Origin: Candidatus Dependentiae bacterium Noda2021
GTDB lineage: Bacteria; Babelota; Babeliae; Babelales; Vermiphilaceae
Length of the DNA stretch: 64,000 nt
Reading direction: 5' to 3'
Assembly (NCBI GenBank): GCA_020886235.1
Contig: AP025250.1
Location: forward strand, 124,001-188,000
Translations under genes and position numbers: made by a program
Shown: positions 9,018 to 17,415 of the stretch, piece by piece
Position numbering within the stretch: position 1 is the first letter of the stretch
Layout: every line of letters starts with the position of its first letter
The notes under the pieces: model-generated
What the model was told of the DNA's origin: nothing
The model's database searches: none
What the model saw: only the letters and a program-made list of their open reading frames with translations

Positions 9018-9395
9018 ATGATAGAACAAGTTCCTTATATTATAAACATCATCATTCTGGTACCCGTATGCTATCTCATGTTTTTTGGGAATAATCGTGA
9101 AAGCATCATAGTTTTTCAAAGAATGGTCAAAGATTCTCTACCCTTGCGTTTACTCGTTGGCTCAATGTGGTTTTCCATTCTAACATGTTCATTTTTAGGG
9201 GTTATGTATCCTCACAAATTGGTGGCTATCTTATTAATGCAGTGGATTTACAAAGCGCTGTATATTCTCGTGTACGTGATACCTAATGCTCTTAATAAAG
9301 GTATTAAAAACACTGCACTTGGCATTGCCATAAGTTTTGCGGCAATTGTTATTACATGGCCCTATTTTATAGCAGTGCTGTGGCACATGAACTAA
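9018..9395 (+). CDS. Small multi-pass membrane protein, unknown
   Basis: Not recognised. The 125 residues from the ATG at 9018 (AGGA 5 bases upstream) contain about four hydrophobic segments: near 7-23, 48-65, 70-92 and 98-120. Few charged residues and no cofactor motif are visible. It follows the ATP synthase terminator and so has its own promoter; a role tied to the ATPase (such as an AtpI-like assembly factor) is possible by position only and not supported by motif. Confidence 0.55.
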   Translation: MIEQVPYIINIIILVPVCYLMFFGNNRESIIVFQRMVKDSLPLRLLVGSMWFSILTCSFLGVMYPHKLVAILLMQWIYKALYILVYVIPNALNKGIKNTALGIAISFAAIVITWPYFIAVLWHMN

Positions 9396-9410
9396 TGCAT
9401 ACATCATTAG

Positions 9411-10109
9411 TTAGTCTAGGTGCCTCACATTAAAAATTAGTTTTGGATCAACACCTGATATTTCAAGTTCTTCTGGGAAATGTATTGAAGGTAGTAATTG
9501 AACCGTTTGGCTATCAAGGATGCCTAAATCAAAATCTATCTGCTCTTCATCGCTGCGCGACTCGTAATTATTGATTGTTATATCAGTTAACGACATTCGA
9601 TCGATATAATCTGAATCTGACTTGCTAGCTGATTCATTAGATTCTTCCGATTCTGAATGGTCACATGATTCATCTGATTCGAATGACACATCGAGTTTTT
9701 TACACAACAAAATGTGGCTCATTAAACTTGAGCTTAGTTTATACTCAAAACTGCAACCAGGGCAACTGAAAAAGTTGTTAGCATAGTGTGTTAAGTAACA
9801 TGAAGCAACATCTGCAACATTACTTTTTCCAACTCGTGTGCAGCCATCATAACGACAATGATATTCAATGGCGTTTCGCCCGTTATGCCGCGCCCCGTGA
9901 CTCAATGTTCCATTTTTAATATATATTTTTACCGCGTCAAAGCTATGTAACTCTGGTTTACTCGATTGAAAAAATTTCTTAATTTTCCTATCTAGTTTTG
10001 ACTTTACATATTCTTTTAGTTCTTTGTTGCTCAGTGAAGAAAGATCGATTTGCATTGCTTGAGCCAAATCAGCAAACAGGGCGAGAAATAGTATGAAAAT
10101 TTTGTTCAT
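9411..10109 (-). CDS. Exported zinc-finger family protein (degenerate finger 1)
   Basis: 232 residues from the ATG at 10109 (a GTG at 10118 lacks a good ribosome site). The signal peptide is MNKIFILFLALFADLAQA. The module at about residues 55-150 has a degenerate first finger (HSFDAVKIYIK, no Cys pair), a second finger C-x4-C ending SCYLTH, and a third CPGC-x12-H-x3-C. The second and third fingers are joined by the family linker NNFFSCP. The C-terminal half is acidic and Ser-rich (SEESNESASKSDSD). It lies 26 bases after the related 10136-10825 gene and is probably in one operon with it. DNA, RNA or protein binding is possible; target unknown. Confidence 0.75.
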   Translation of the reverse strand: MNKIFILFLALFADLAQAMQIDLSSLSNKELKEYVKSKLDRKIKKFFQSSKPELHSFDAVKIYIKNGTLSHGARHNGRNAIEYHCRYDGCTRVGKSNVADVASCYLTHYANNFFSCPGCSFEYKLSSSLMSHILLCKKLDVSFESDESCDHSESEESNESASKSDSDYIDRMSLTDITINNYESRSDEEQIDFDLGILDSQTVQLLPSIHFPEELEISGVDPKLIFNVRHLD

Positions 10110-10135
10110 ATGAATCACTTTATGATTTTAAAAAT

Positions 10136-10825
10136 CTAGTTATCAAATCTTTGGATTTCAAATTCTTCAACAACGTTTTCAATTGTACCAGGAGTAATGA
10201 AGTCTGATGAGTTTGATAAACAACTGGTAATCGGCGTTGCGACGAAACGAGTTTGATTGCCAGGATTAATTATCAATCGGGGAAGGTCGTCTGGCTTAGT
10301 GGTTGGCTTGTATTTTTTTAATTTTATCACAAGACAGGTAAGGTTTTGTGTAAGTGGATTATTTTGTGCCGCATGAGCTTGTGTAGTGCAATGAAAGTTT
10401 TTAAAATGTACTTTTAGTCCTCCAATTCTTTTTAGATTTTTCTCACAGTGAGGGCAATCAAAAAAATCATTACTGTAGTGTGATAATAGACACGACGCGA
10501 CTTCATCAATATTCTTTTCGCGGGAAAATGAGCACTCAGGATATGGACAGTGATAATTTAAGACTTTTCGAGAGTTTTTTTGGATATGCTCTGTGCAGTG
10601 ATTTTTAATGTATTTTTTAACATCGTCGAAATTTAAAAATGCGTGTTCTCCATTTACAAAAAATGCTGCGATTTTAGCGTTAATAGATTCTACAATATCA
10701 TTTTCATAACTGACCAGTTGTGTGTCAGAGAATTTTCTTTTTTGCCCGCGGTGCTCAGTTGTTTGCATAGTAAAAGAGTATTGATGTAGCAATATTAGTG
10801 CCAATACAGATAAAACTTTTGTCAT
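10136..10825 (-). CDS. Exported zinc-finger family protein (degenerate finger 1)
   Basis: 229 residues with signal peptide MTKVLSVLALILLHQYSFT. A basic cluster GQKRKFSD near residue 30 resembles a short nuclear localisation signal. The first finger has lost its Cys pair (FLNFDDVKKYIKNH). The second is C-x4-C-x13-C-x3-H, the third CPHC-x12-H-x4-H, joined by the NDFFDCP linker. It is closely related in layout to the gene just downstream, so the two look like a tandem duplication. Its promoter at 10862-10889 shares the family spacer sequence. Cellular target unknown. Confidence 0.77.
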   Translation of the reverse strand: MTKVLSVLALILLHQYSFTMQTTEHRGQKRKFSDTQLVSYENDIVESINAKIAAFFVNGEHAFLNFDDVKKYIKNHCTEHIQKNSRKVLNYHCPYPECSFSREKNIDEVASCLLSHYSNDFFDCPHCEKNLKRIGGLKVHFKNFHCTTQAHAAQNNPLTQNLTCLVIKLKKYKPTTKPDDLPRLIINPGNQTRFVATPITSCLSNSSDFITPGTIENVVEEFEIQRFDN

Positions 10826-10861
10826 AAAAAACGCCTTATAAACAGGTAATAATAAAATTTA

Positions 10862-10889
10862 AATGTATCCTGTTAGAAAATTTTAGCAA
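10862..10889 (-). promoter_or_regulatory. Family promoter upstream of the 10.1-10.8 kb zinc-finger genes
   Basis: On the minus strand: -35 TTGCTA, 16-base spacer AAATTTTCTAACAGGA, -10 TACATT. The spacer matches those at 19043, 20280, 25968 and 28933, which is more than promoter function alone requires. Confidence 0.55.
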
Positions 10890-10958
10890 AAGATTTATTG
10901 TTAAGCTTCAGATGGCATATTTGTGATGAGTTTATAATTTATATCTAACACGCTATCG

Positions 10959-11834
10959 CTAACCAAGATCATCAGAAGTTTTTGCGCCCTGACTAATCAG
11001 AAAATCAATGGTTTCTTCTGTTACTTCTGGATGTTCAAATGCCAGATCCAAAGCAGTAAGTCCATCGCTATTCCGTTGATTGATGCGGGCACCGGCTTCA
11101 AGAAGTGCTTTAATAGCATCTATTTCATTGTGTTCTGCGTGATAGATGATTGCGTTTTGATCATTTTTGTTTAAATGTTCAACATCGGCTTTTTTTGATA
11201 CAAAAAATTTAATCATATCAGGATTGTCTTCATAAAAAAGTATATTTGAGCCATTGTTGTCAAGATGATTGATGTTTGCCTTCGCATTGAGTAGTAGCTG
11301 GGCAATTTCTATAGTGGGCGCAAAATATAGTGCAGTAAGTCCCTGTGTGTCTTGGGCATTAGGGTTTGCACCTAATTCTAGCAGTTTGGTAATAAGTGAA
11401 ATGCGTCCTTCATTAACCGCCTTCATGAGTAACGTTGATTTTTTATTGCACAGCTGTGCATTAGGTCCTGCAACTAAATATGAGAGGCGTGGCCCTTTAT
11501 GAAGTACTTTGAGTGGCTCTAAAAATGTATCTTTGATGAATACTAAATTAGCATAATCAGTTTGGGAAATGGTTGCTTTAAAATAGGGTAATGCCCATCG
11601 CAAAAGTTCTTCACGTTGGGTGATGGTAAAAACTTTGCTTGCGAGTAATATATGGTATACGAGATCAAGCTGGATCAGGATGGGAAGAGGGGTAATGGCT
11701 CTGATAACGTCAGCTATCGATTGTTTTTTTTCAAGCAGTTGGATATTTTTTTTTAATGAGTCTTTATACAGAGATAAACTAGCATGCAAACCACTAACTA
11801 GTAACACTAATACCACAGCGCTTACTCTCATCAT
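10959..11834 (-). CDS. Exported ankyrin-repeat protein
   Basis: 291 residues. Signal peptide MMRVSAVVLVLLVSGLHA, then an N-terminal helical region, then about five ankyrin repeats from residue 125 on. Typical units are STLLMKAVNEGRISLITKLL, ELGANPNAQDTQGLTALYFA, NAKANINHLDNNGSNIL and EAGARINQRNSDGLTALDLA. Ankyrin repeats bind proteins; exported versions are common effector candidates of intracellular bacteria, though the export route past the envelope is not shown here. A GGAG site 6 bases before ATG supports the start. A motif similar to the zinc-finger gene promoters lies upstream (11867-11893). Confidence 0.88.
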   Translation of the reverse strand: MMRVSAVVLVLLVSGLHASLSLYKDSLKKNIQLLEKKQSIADVIRAITPLPILIQLDLVYHILLASKVFTITQREELLRWALPYFKATISQTDYANLVFIKDTFLEPLKVLHKGPRLSYLVAGPNAQLCNKKSTLLMKAVNEGRISLITKLLELGANPNAQDTQGLTALYFAPTIEIAQLLLNAKANINHLDNNGSNILFYEDNPDMIKFFVSKKADVEHLNKNDQNAIIYHAEHNEIDAIKALLEAGARINQRNSDGLTALDLAFEHPEVTEETIDFLISQGAKTSDDLG

Positions 11835-11866
11835 TACAGACTCCTTTTTTATCAGAATACTACATA

Positions 11867-11893
11867 GTTATATCTATTGAGAATATTTTGCAG
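11867..11893 (-). promoter_or_regulatory. Possible family-type promoter of the ankyrin gene
   Basis: Minus strand CTGCAA, then AATATTCTCAATAGA, then TATAAC. The spacer resembles the zinc-finger gene consensus but is one base shorter and the -35 is weak. Confidence 0.35.
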
Positions 11894-11898
11894 TGATA

Positions 11899-12642
11899 TT
11901 ATGACTGCTCCTGGTTTGACGCGTCCAGGTCAGGTAATGGCTTTGTGCAGTTTTTAAAAAAGTGCGATCGCAAGCTCTTTGCGGCAGATAGTATCGTGTG
12001 GCAGTTTTTTCTGGGACATTTGTAAATGTCAGGGTATAAGCTCGTTAATAAATGAGTTGTTGCTCCCTCAATGCTATGATAGGGGCACTTTCGACAGTTA
12101 GATTGCAAACAACGATATGCAACTAACTTTGTGACCGCATCTACTGTCATATGATGTGATCTCACATGATTTTTTAATTCAATAATTGAGGTGATTGAAC
12201 GCTCGCAACATTCAAGATCTATACTCTTATGACGAGCATTGAGCAGTGTGTTAAAATAATTTGCAAGCTGAGTGTCGGCTGTGGGCGCTATAACTCTTTT
12301 TGGTTTATGTGTGTTCTTTGGTGTGGGAGTTGCAGGCTGTAAGTACGGTTTGTGCATTGTGATACTTTGTATGGTTTGTGGCATACGAGGATTTAAAGTT
12401 GTCATATACAGATTATTAAAAGTATAATCGGTTGTGAGTGGTATTAGGTTGTCTTGTATATCTAATTGGTGCGGCTTATAGTCACGGTAAAATTCGTGAT
12501 GGCAGACAGCTTCATCCTCTTGAACGTCCGATAGTATTCCCAAGTCAAATTGAGGTAAGCTTGAATTGGCCTGATCTGCCCATTCCATACCATGCAAAGA
12601 GTTAATTGTTAGCAATAATACGACTGCTAGATTTTTAAGCAT
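11899..12642 (-). CDS. Exported zinc-finger family protein
   Basis: 247 residues. Signal peptide MLKNLAVVLLLTINSLHG. A variable region with a basic KPKRV patch is followed by the module: finger 1 CC-x12-H-x3/4-H with the Cys pair at 145-146 (LECCERS), finger 2 C-x4-C-x13-H whose last ligand is Ser in place of His, and finger 3 CPRKNC-x12-H-x4-C. The helix before the pair (NTLLNARHK) matches the family pattern. It starts 18 bases after the 12661-13389 gene and is probably co-transcribed with it. Confidence 0.77.
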   Translation of the reverse strand: MLKNLAVVLLLTINSLHGMEWADQANSSLPQFDLGILSDVQEDEAVCHHEFYRDYKPHQLDIQDNLIPLTTDYTFNNLYMTTLNPRMPQTIQSITMHKPYLQPATPTPKNTHKPKRVIAPTADTQLANYFNTLLNARHKSIDLECCERSITSIIELKNHVRSHHMTVDAVTKLVAYRCLQSNCRKCPYHSIEGATTHLLTSLYPDIYKCPRKNCHTILSAAKSLRSHFFKNCTKPLPDLDASNQEQS

Positions 12643-12660
12643 GATTGATCACTTGTTAAG

Positions 12661-13389
12661 CTAAATAGTTTCTTCAATAGGCTTATTGTTGTGTTTTCTT
12701 TTATAGTGATTTCTGAGCGATGTTAGGCAAGCTAAGTTTAGTCTACAATCTTTATCCGGGCAGTTAAAAAATCCAGGTATGGCAGTACTTATAACTTTGG
12801 ATGCCGCCAGAGCTGCTGTTGAGTATGATAAATCTTTTTCATAATGAGTGCCTGCATAGAATAGCTCATCTATGGTATGAAAATCTTTAATATGTTTTTT
12901 CATCGCATCAAAATTGGTAATCTGCGTGCCACAACACTCAATGAAAAATGTTTTTTTTCTGATAAGTGCTGCAGCAGGAGAGCGCTGATAGGGAGTGTTG
13001 TTATGTCTTAAAGAGCCACTTTCTACATGATTTGTGGGTGCGTTTGTTAGCGGATCATCATTGGTTAGTGCAATATGATTATTATTTGCATCACTCCAGA
13101 ACGTGGACCAATTGAAGTTATCTTCTGTTTGCTCAGGTGATTTAATAAGTAATGAATGCAGTTTATGTGTGTTGTTATGCACAATTGTGTTTTGCGTAGT
13201 GTAGCTAGAGTGATTATACGTTAACTCGTGATTCCCCTTGAGGTTGTAATCATTAACAGAGTAGTTCATGTTAGGGTAACAATGTCTTTGATGAGGAGCC
13301 GGGGGATAATTGTGCCATTGGTAGTCCATAGCGACGGGAATATGGAACCATGTGATAACTATGCTTAAAAACAGATAATTCAATTTCAT
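12661..13389 (-). CDS. Exported zinc-finger family protein (finger 2 lost)
   Basis: 242 residues. Signal peptide MKLNYLFLSIVITWFHIPVA; a long Asn/His/Tyr-rich variable region; then finger 1 with the Cys pair at 152-153 (ECCGTQITNF, CC-x12-H-x4-H). The second finger position has no cysteines, and finger 3 is C-x4-C-x12-H-x4-H (CPDKDC, NHYKRKH). The preceding helix LIRKK is a shortened form of the family pattern. No copy of the conserved family promoter was found upstream, unlike several relatives. It heads a two-gene unit with 11899-12642. Confidence 0.75.
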   Translation of the reverse strand: MKLNYLFLSIVITWFHIPVAMDYQWHNYPPAPHQRHCYPNMNYSVNDYNLKGNHELTYNHSSYTTQNTIVHNNTHKLHSLLIKSPEQTEDNFNWSTFWSDANNNHIALTNDDPLTNAPTNHVESGSLRHNNTPYQRSPAAALIRKKTFFIECCGTQITNFDAMKKHIKDFHTIDELFYAGTHYEKDLSYSTAALAASKVISTAIPGFFNCPDKDCRLNLACLTSLRNHYKRKHNNKPIEETI

Positions 13390-13770
13390 AATGGAGATCC
13401 CAAGAGTAAAAGTTCTTGCTTATTATTTTGTAGGGAATTATATATTGATATCTATGTGCGCATTATTTGTGAATTGTGCCCTACTTGTTTAGAGAATTTA
13501 TAATTTCTAAATGGGTCACTTTAATTGTATTCACATGGTAACTTTTGTAAATATATGCTTTAATTAACAGGGTTATTACATTTTTTCTCGATGTGATAAT
13601 TGCACGTATTTATTGCTTTGTGGGCATTGTACCAGCTGTTTTCTAGCCGGTAAATACAAATCGTAACCTAATGGTACCCTAATAGGCCCTGCTAGAATCA
13701 TAAGCTGTCAATTTCTTTTGTTGAGAATTTACAAAAAAGTGGTATATTTTCTATTATACTTTTCAAATTT
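13390..13770. other. Intergenic region ahead of tRNA-Arg
   Basis: No gene is evident in about 380 bases. It holds divergent control sequence for the leftward zinc-finger pair and the rightward tRNA. A plausible tRNA promoter is TTTACA at 13728 and TATTAT at 13752 with an 18-base spacer. Confidence 0.4.
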
Positions 13771-13847
13771 GTGCCTGTAGCTCAGTTGGATAGAGCAACG
13801 GATTTCTAATCCGTAGGTCATAGGTTCGAATCCTATCAGGCACACCA
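13771..13847 (+). tRNA. tRNA-Arg (anticodon TCT)
   Basis: Complete cloverleaf: acceptor GTGCCTG pairs with CAGGCAC, D arm GCTC/GAGC, anticodon stem ACGGA/TCCGT around loop TTTCTAA, T arm with GGTTCGAATCC. Position 34-36 reads TCT, decoding AGA. The 3' CCA is encoded. A fragment of an F-box/ankyrin-like gene starts about ten bases downstream, consistent with an integration or recombination end. Confidence 0.97.
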
Positions 13848-13857
13848 AGCTTGACGT

Positions 13858-13962
13858 TCTGCAAAAAAGATCAATAATACAGAGGTTATTGACTATTTTT
13901 GCAGCTTAGGCATAGATGTGTATAAAGTGGTTGAACCTGTTAAGAAAAAGCACAAATTATAG
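13858..13962 (+). pseudogene. C-terminal remnant of the F-box/ankyrin-like gene family
   Basis: Reading from 13858, the frame gives SAKKINNTEVIDYFCSLG then IDVYKVVEPVKKKHKL and a TAG at 13960. This aligns with the C-termini of the two intact genes downstream (QKAGTPEVVDYLRRLGFDV and QKSGIPEVVDYLRNLGFDL). The frame has no start and the match begins just beyond the tRNA 3' end, so this is a truncated third copy. The segment also contains a near-perfect 19-base inverted repeat (13859-13877 with 13886-13904, 16 of 19 pairs). Confidence 0.7.
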
Positions 13963-14269
13963 AATCCCTTTAAATCTGATCCTAAACCATTTGTTTTGAA
14001 CATTCACTTACGCCATTTTTCCCATTTATCCCTAAAAACAAACAATAATTGGACAATTCCAAATGTAATCACTTAGTGTCCTGTTCCTGAAGCACACCAT
14101 ACCATTTTCTATAGTAACGTGTAGCATATACAATGCGTTTCATGCCTAGGCACTGGGTAAAAATAAACAAAATTATGAATAAAAAAGCATTTAATTTTAT
14201 AGGAAACTTATATATCTATTTGCTATAATTTCTAATAGAAACAATAAAAGTAGAAAAAAAGGCTTTACT
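13963..14269. other. Intergenic region upstream of the first F-box-like gene
   Basis: About 300 bases without a supported gene. The last 100 bases resemble the sequence ahead of the second copy (15240-15346), including the 23-base exact repeat at 14173-14195, and contain the probable -10 box TATAAT near 14224. The duplication therefore includes the promoter region. Confidence 0.5.
14173..14195 (+). repeat. 23-base repeat ahead of duplicated gene, copy 1
   Basis: TTATGAATAAAAAAGCATTT plus AAT recurs exactly at 15250-15272. Each copy contains an ATG that opens a short reading frame MNKKAFN (17 and 12 codons). It marks the upstream part of a tandem duplication. Confidence 0.8.
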
Positions 14270-15130
14270 ATGAAAAAAATAATTTTATTCACTACACTTG
14301 CCGCATGTGGGTGCCTGCTGGGTGTAGAAAAGCAATACAACAACGTACCTGAGCTACCACCCGAAATAGAGTATCAAATTATGGAACAGCTGGTAAACAC
14401 GGCGCGCACCAGAACAGAAGCACTACAAAATTTGCACAATTATGCTGTATCAAAAAAAATGTCGGCTTATGCCCTACAACTCAGTAAAAAATATTTGCAA
14501 TCACTGCTTGATCAGAAGTTTGAGTTGTACAAATTAGCCTTCAGTGATTACCATGACCCAGTTATTAATAATAGAGTTTTAGATATTTTAAAGCGCGAAA
14601 AACGCAAAGATAAATATGAAGCCTATTATAAGCGTTTTCACATGGCTATTTCTGATATTAAAGATACATCAAAAGAAATTACTAGTTTATCACAGTATTT
14701 ATATATGCTTGAAGATGCAGTTGACGACAAAAAAACTGTGCTGTCTATGATACTGCTTCGTTTTATTAATCAATTTAAAGGGAACTTGGCCAACTATGAC
14801 TTGAGAGACATTAATAGTCATTTTGGTAGGATAGCTAGGCACGCTATTGATAATATTAGAAATAACACTGAAAATAGCGATTATTTTCAATTTTTTGAGG
14901 CACTCATAAAAATAGCTCGTAGAATCTTACCACAAAAGTACCTTATGTATACAAAGTCAATATTTATCACAGACCACACGCAAGATGATTTGAAATGGCA
15001 AGACTATACCATTTTTGAATACGCACAGAAAGCAGGAACACCCGAAGTTGTTGATTACCTGAGAAGATTAGGTTTTGATGTAGATCAAAAAAATAAGTCA
15101 TCATCACGCGGTTTTTGCCAAATTTTGTGA
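14270..15130 (+). CDS. Exported F-box-like protein with C-terminal ankyrin-like unit, copy 1
   Basis: 286 residues. The N-terminus MKKIILFTTLAACGC looks like a signal peptide with a lipobox-like LAAC, so it may be lipid-anchored. Residues about 27-43 read PELPPEIEYQIMEQLV, close to the start of an F-box (L-P-x-E-I-x-x-x-I). The C-terminal FEYAQKAGTPEVVDYLRRLG resembles one ankyrin repeat. F-box proteins bind Skp1 in host ubiquitin ligases, but this match is short and unverified. The gene is a tandem duplicate of 15347-16228; the pair follows tRNA-Arg and a third, truncated copy. Confidence 0.65.
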   Translation: MKKIILFTTLAACGCLLGVEKQYNNVPELPPEIEYQIMEQLVNTARTRTEALQNLHNYAVSKKMSAYALQLSKKYLQSLLDQKFELYKLAFSDYHDPVINNRVLDILKREKRKDKYEAYYKRFHMAISDIKDTSKEITSLSQYLYMLEDAVDDKKTVLSMILLRFINQFKGNLANYDLRDINSHFGRIARHAIDNIRNNTENSDYFQFFEALIKIARRILPQKYLMYTKSIFITDHTQDDLKWQDYTIFEYAQKAGTPEVVDYLRRLGFDVDQKNKSSSRGFCQIL

Positions 15131-15249
15131 TTATGTAGAGCTAGTAGTTACATGATCTACTTTACCTAGGCAGCTGGTGAGCTACTGTGGGTACACTAAC
15201 GATTTCTCGCAAATAGGTTTAAATACGTTTAGCGTATAAAAAAAACAAC

Positions 15250-15272
15250 GTTATGAATAAAAAAGCATTTAA
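15250..15272 (+). repeat. 23-base repeat ahead of duplicated gene, copy 2
   Basis: Exact copy of 14173-14195, about 75-100 bases upstream of the second F-box-like gene. The sequence around it is similar but diverged. Confidence 0.8.
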
Positions 15273-15346
15273 TGTATTAGAAAACATATAAATCAATCTG
15301 CTGTAATTTCTATTAGAAGCTATGAAAGAGAGAAAAAAGGAGTAAT

Positions 15347-16228
15347 ATGAAAAAAATAATTTTATTCACTACACTTGCCGCATGTGGATATCTGCTAGGA
15401 GTAGAAAAGCAATACAACAACCTAACTAAGCTACCACCCGAAATACAGTATCAAATTATGGAACAGCTAGTAAACACGGCGCGCACCAGAACTGAAGCGT
15501 TACAAAATGTGTACAATTATGCTCTAACGCAAAAAATGTCAGCTGATTTAATGCAACAAAGTAAAAAATACTTGCAATCACTGCTTGATCAGAAGTTTGG
15601 GTTGTACAAATTTGCTTTTGGTGATTACAGTGATCCCGCACTCAAACAAAAAGCACTCTCTATTTTGGAGGATGAAAAAAAACAAGCACCATTTTGGGCG
15701 CCGGGGATGTCTGACCGGGCTAAAATGGCGATTGCTGACATAAAGAGTGGTGTCAAAGAGATTGATTCTTCTAAGTTGGAAAGTTATCTTACATTACTTG
15801 GTACTGCCCTGGACGATAAAAAACCAATACTTGCCATGATATCGTTGCATTTTATTAATCAATTTAACGGTACTGTAGATGTTGCTACTCATGATAGGCT
15901 TAGCTCAGTTGAAAAGGCTATCGATAATATTAAAAAAGATCCTACCAATAAAGATAACTACTACGTATTTGATGCTCTTATCAAAATAGCTCGTAACATT
16001 TTCCCTAAGGAATATCTATTGAACAAAAGGATAATCCGACCATTTAGTGATAATTCCAAATACACTATATTCGAATACTCACAGAAATCAGGAATACCTG
16101 AAGTTGTTGATTACCTGAGAAATTTAGGTTTTGATCTAATGGTTGATGATATTGTAGAAGAACCAAAACCAGAAAGCTATAAATTTATACCGCAGTCATC
16201 ATTTGGGTACATTTACGAGGAGTGTTAA
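15347..16228 (+). CDS. Exported F-box-like protein with C-terminal ankyrin-like unit, copy 2
   Basis: 293 residues; the first 80 are almost the same as copy 1 (MKKIILFTTLAACGYLLG, TKLPPEIQYQIMEQLV, then NTARTRTEALQN), while the middle has diverged and the ankyrin-like end is conserved again (QKSGIPEVVDYLRNLGFDL). It ends in a different tail, VEEPKPESYKF. A good ribosome site AGGAG precedes the ATG. Strong conservation of the N-terminal F-box-like part with divergence in the centre fits two effectors sharing one partner but binding different targets, though this is inference. Confidence 0.65.
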   Translation: MKKIILFTTLAACGYLLGVEKQYNNLTKLPPEIQYQIMEQLVNTARTRTEALQNVYNYALTQKMSADLMQQSKKYLQSLLDQKFGLYKFAFGDYSDPALKQKALSILEDEKKQAPFWAPGMSDRAKMAIADIKSGVKEIDSSKLESYLTLLGTALDDKKPILAMISLHFINQFNGTVDVATHDRLSSVEKAIDNIKKDPTNKDNYYVFDALIKIARNIFPKEYLLNKRIIRPFSDNSKYTIFEYSQKSGIPEVVDYLRNLGFDLMVDDIVEEPKPESYKFIPQSSFGYIYEEC

Positions 16229-16436
16229 TAAGTAAATAATCTCATTTACATAATAATCATTACTACGGCTCTCAGTGGCACATAATACAGAGATGTCACT
16301 ACACTTTGAGTAAAGGCACTGATCTTAGACGGCGACATGATATTTGCGGGATCAACAGCTGTTTGCTTCTACATGTGTAAACAATTTTGCTTGATTGAGT
16401 GAAGCTATAAATGAGTATAATGTTGGATTGCAAAAA

Positions 16437-16466
16437 ATAAGAGCCTAGTTTTTTCTAGGCTCTTTC
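16437..16466 (-). terminator. Terminator for the leftward 16.5 kb gene
   Basis: 8-base perfect stem GAGCCTAG/CTAGGCTC with a T6 loop at 16441-16462. On the minus strand it is followed by a T-rich tract, so it ends the leftward gene; it may also stop rightward reading. Confidence 0.8.
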
Positions 16467-16472
16467 AATTTT

Positions 16473-17027
16473 CTAACTAATTGACCCAAGCACATCCAGG
16501 GTTGAATGCTCTAAGTTATTGCCCTGCAAGAAGAGATGAATAATATGCTCTTCGTTCTGAATGTTTTTTTGAATGTTGTTTTGATATTCATATAGGTCAA
16601 GTTCTTCTTGAAATGAAACGTATTGAATTTTTACTTGTCTTGCCAATACGCTACGAAACTTATGCAGATCAGTCGCATATTCTGTTTCTGAAGAATATTT
16701 AAGACAAGCGACTTCTTTATTGCTCGATTTTATTTTGTCGTCATAAAAGAGCACTGTTCCTGACCAGCCAGTAAGGCTCGGTCTGCTTTTTGAGGTTGAG
16801 GCTGTTTTTTGTGAATTGAGCAATATCTTTTTACTTTGTCCCTGCTTAATATCTAAGTTTAATTTTTCCAAATTTGTATCTTGATAACCAATGCGTAATT
16901 TTTTTGGCGTTGAGTTGGTGACATGCAAAACAAATGTTGGTTTTTTATAAGCTGGGAATTGATTATTCTGGCTAGCTTTAAGCCCAGATCCTAACAGCGC
17001 ACCGGACAGAACTATTAAATATTTCAT
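16473..17027 (-). CDS. Exported hypothetical protein, paralogue of the 21.4 kb gene
   Basis: 184 residues from the ATG at 17027, which follows GAGGAT by 6 bases and opens a signal peptide (MKYLIVLSGALLGSGLKA); an open frame extends further upstream but lacks export features. The mature part is beta-rich: FVLHVTNSTPKKLRIGY, then IKQGQSKKILL. The product of 21380-21874 has the same pattern (ITNHTNKDLYLEL, ILKAGKTINNINL) and a similar end (LFLQGNNLEHSTLDVLG against LDLKGDDLGLTDMDVQG), so the two are distant paralogues. Function unknown. Confidence 0.65.
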   Translation of the reverse strand: MKYLIVLSGALLGSGLKASQNNQFPAYKKPTFVLHVTNSTPKKLRIGYQDTNLEKLNLDIKQGQSKKILLNSQKTASTSKSRPSLTGWSGTVLFYDDKIKSSNKEVACLKYSSETEYATDLHKFRSVLARQVKIQYVSFQEELDLYEYQNNIQKNIQNEEHIIHLFLQGNNLEHSTLDVLGSIS

Positions 17028-17415
17028 GATGTATCCTCGATGTATAAACTCTGTAAATTTCACCCTACATAATTTAGTACAAATAATCATAAAATTACAG
17101 GATGTACTTAAAGTAAGGCACATGTAATATGTATGTATTGTTTGACTGTGAGTAATGTTAACCGCAACTGATCTATTAAGAATTGTTCCAGGCTTTGCCG
17201 ACTGCATTTTTATGCCCATCTTGTGAGTCTTCTAGTATACGTCTTATTGTAGTGCGCATATTAGGTGCGCACCCTGAAAATTACTGTGTTTTGCCCATCA
17301 TATAACAGCATGAGCACTAAAGACTGTTTTGGGTTATACATCACAAAGTTTGATAGCTGGGCTGTCGTGTTTTAAATTTCACGGCTTCACGCGCCACATC
17401 TCAAAAAAATGTTTT
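17028..17415. other. Intergenic region without recognised genes
   Basis: About 390 bases between two leftward genes. I see no convincing gene, RNA or terminator; a short inverted repeat around GTGCGC...GCGCAC lies near 17253-17272. It should contain the promoter of the 16473-17027 gene. Confidence 0.35.

Noticed and set aside
13859-13904. Hairpin after tRNA-Arg as a rho-independent terminator
   Set aside because: The 19-base imperfect stem has no following T run and lies within the gene remnant, so I did not call it a terminator.
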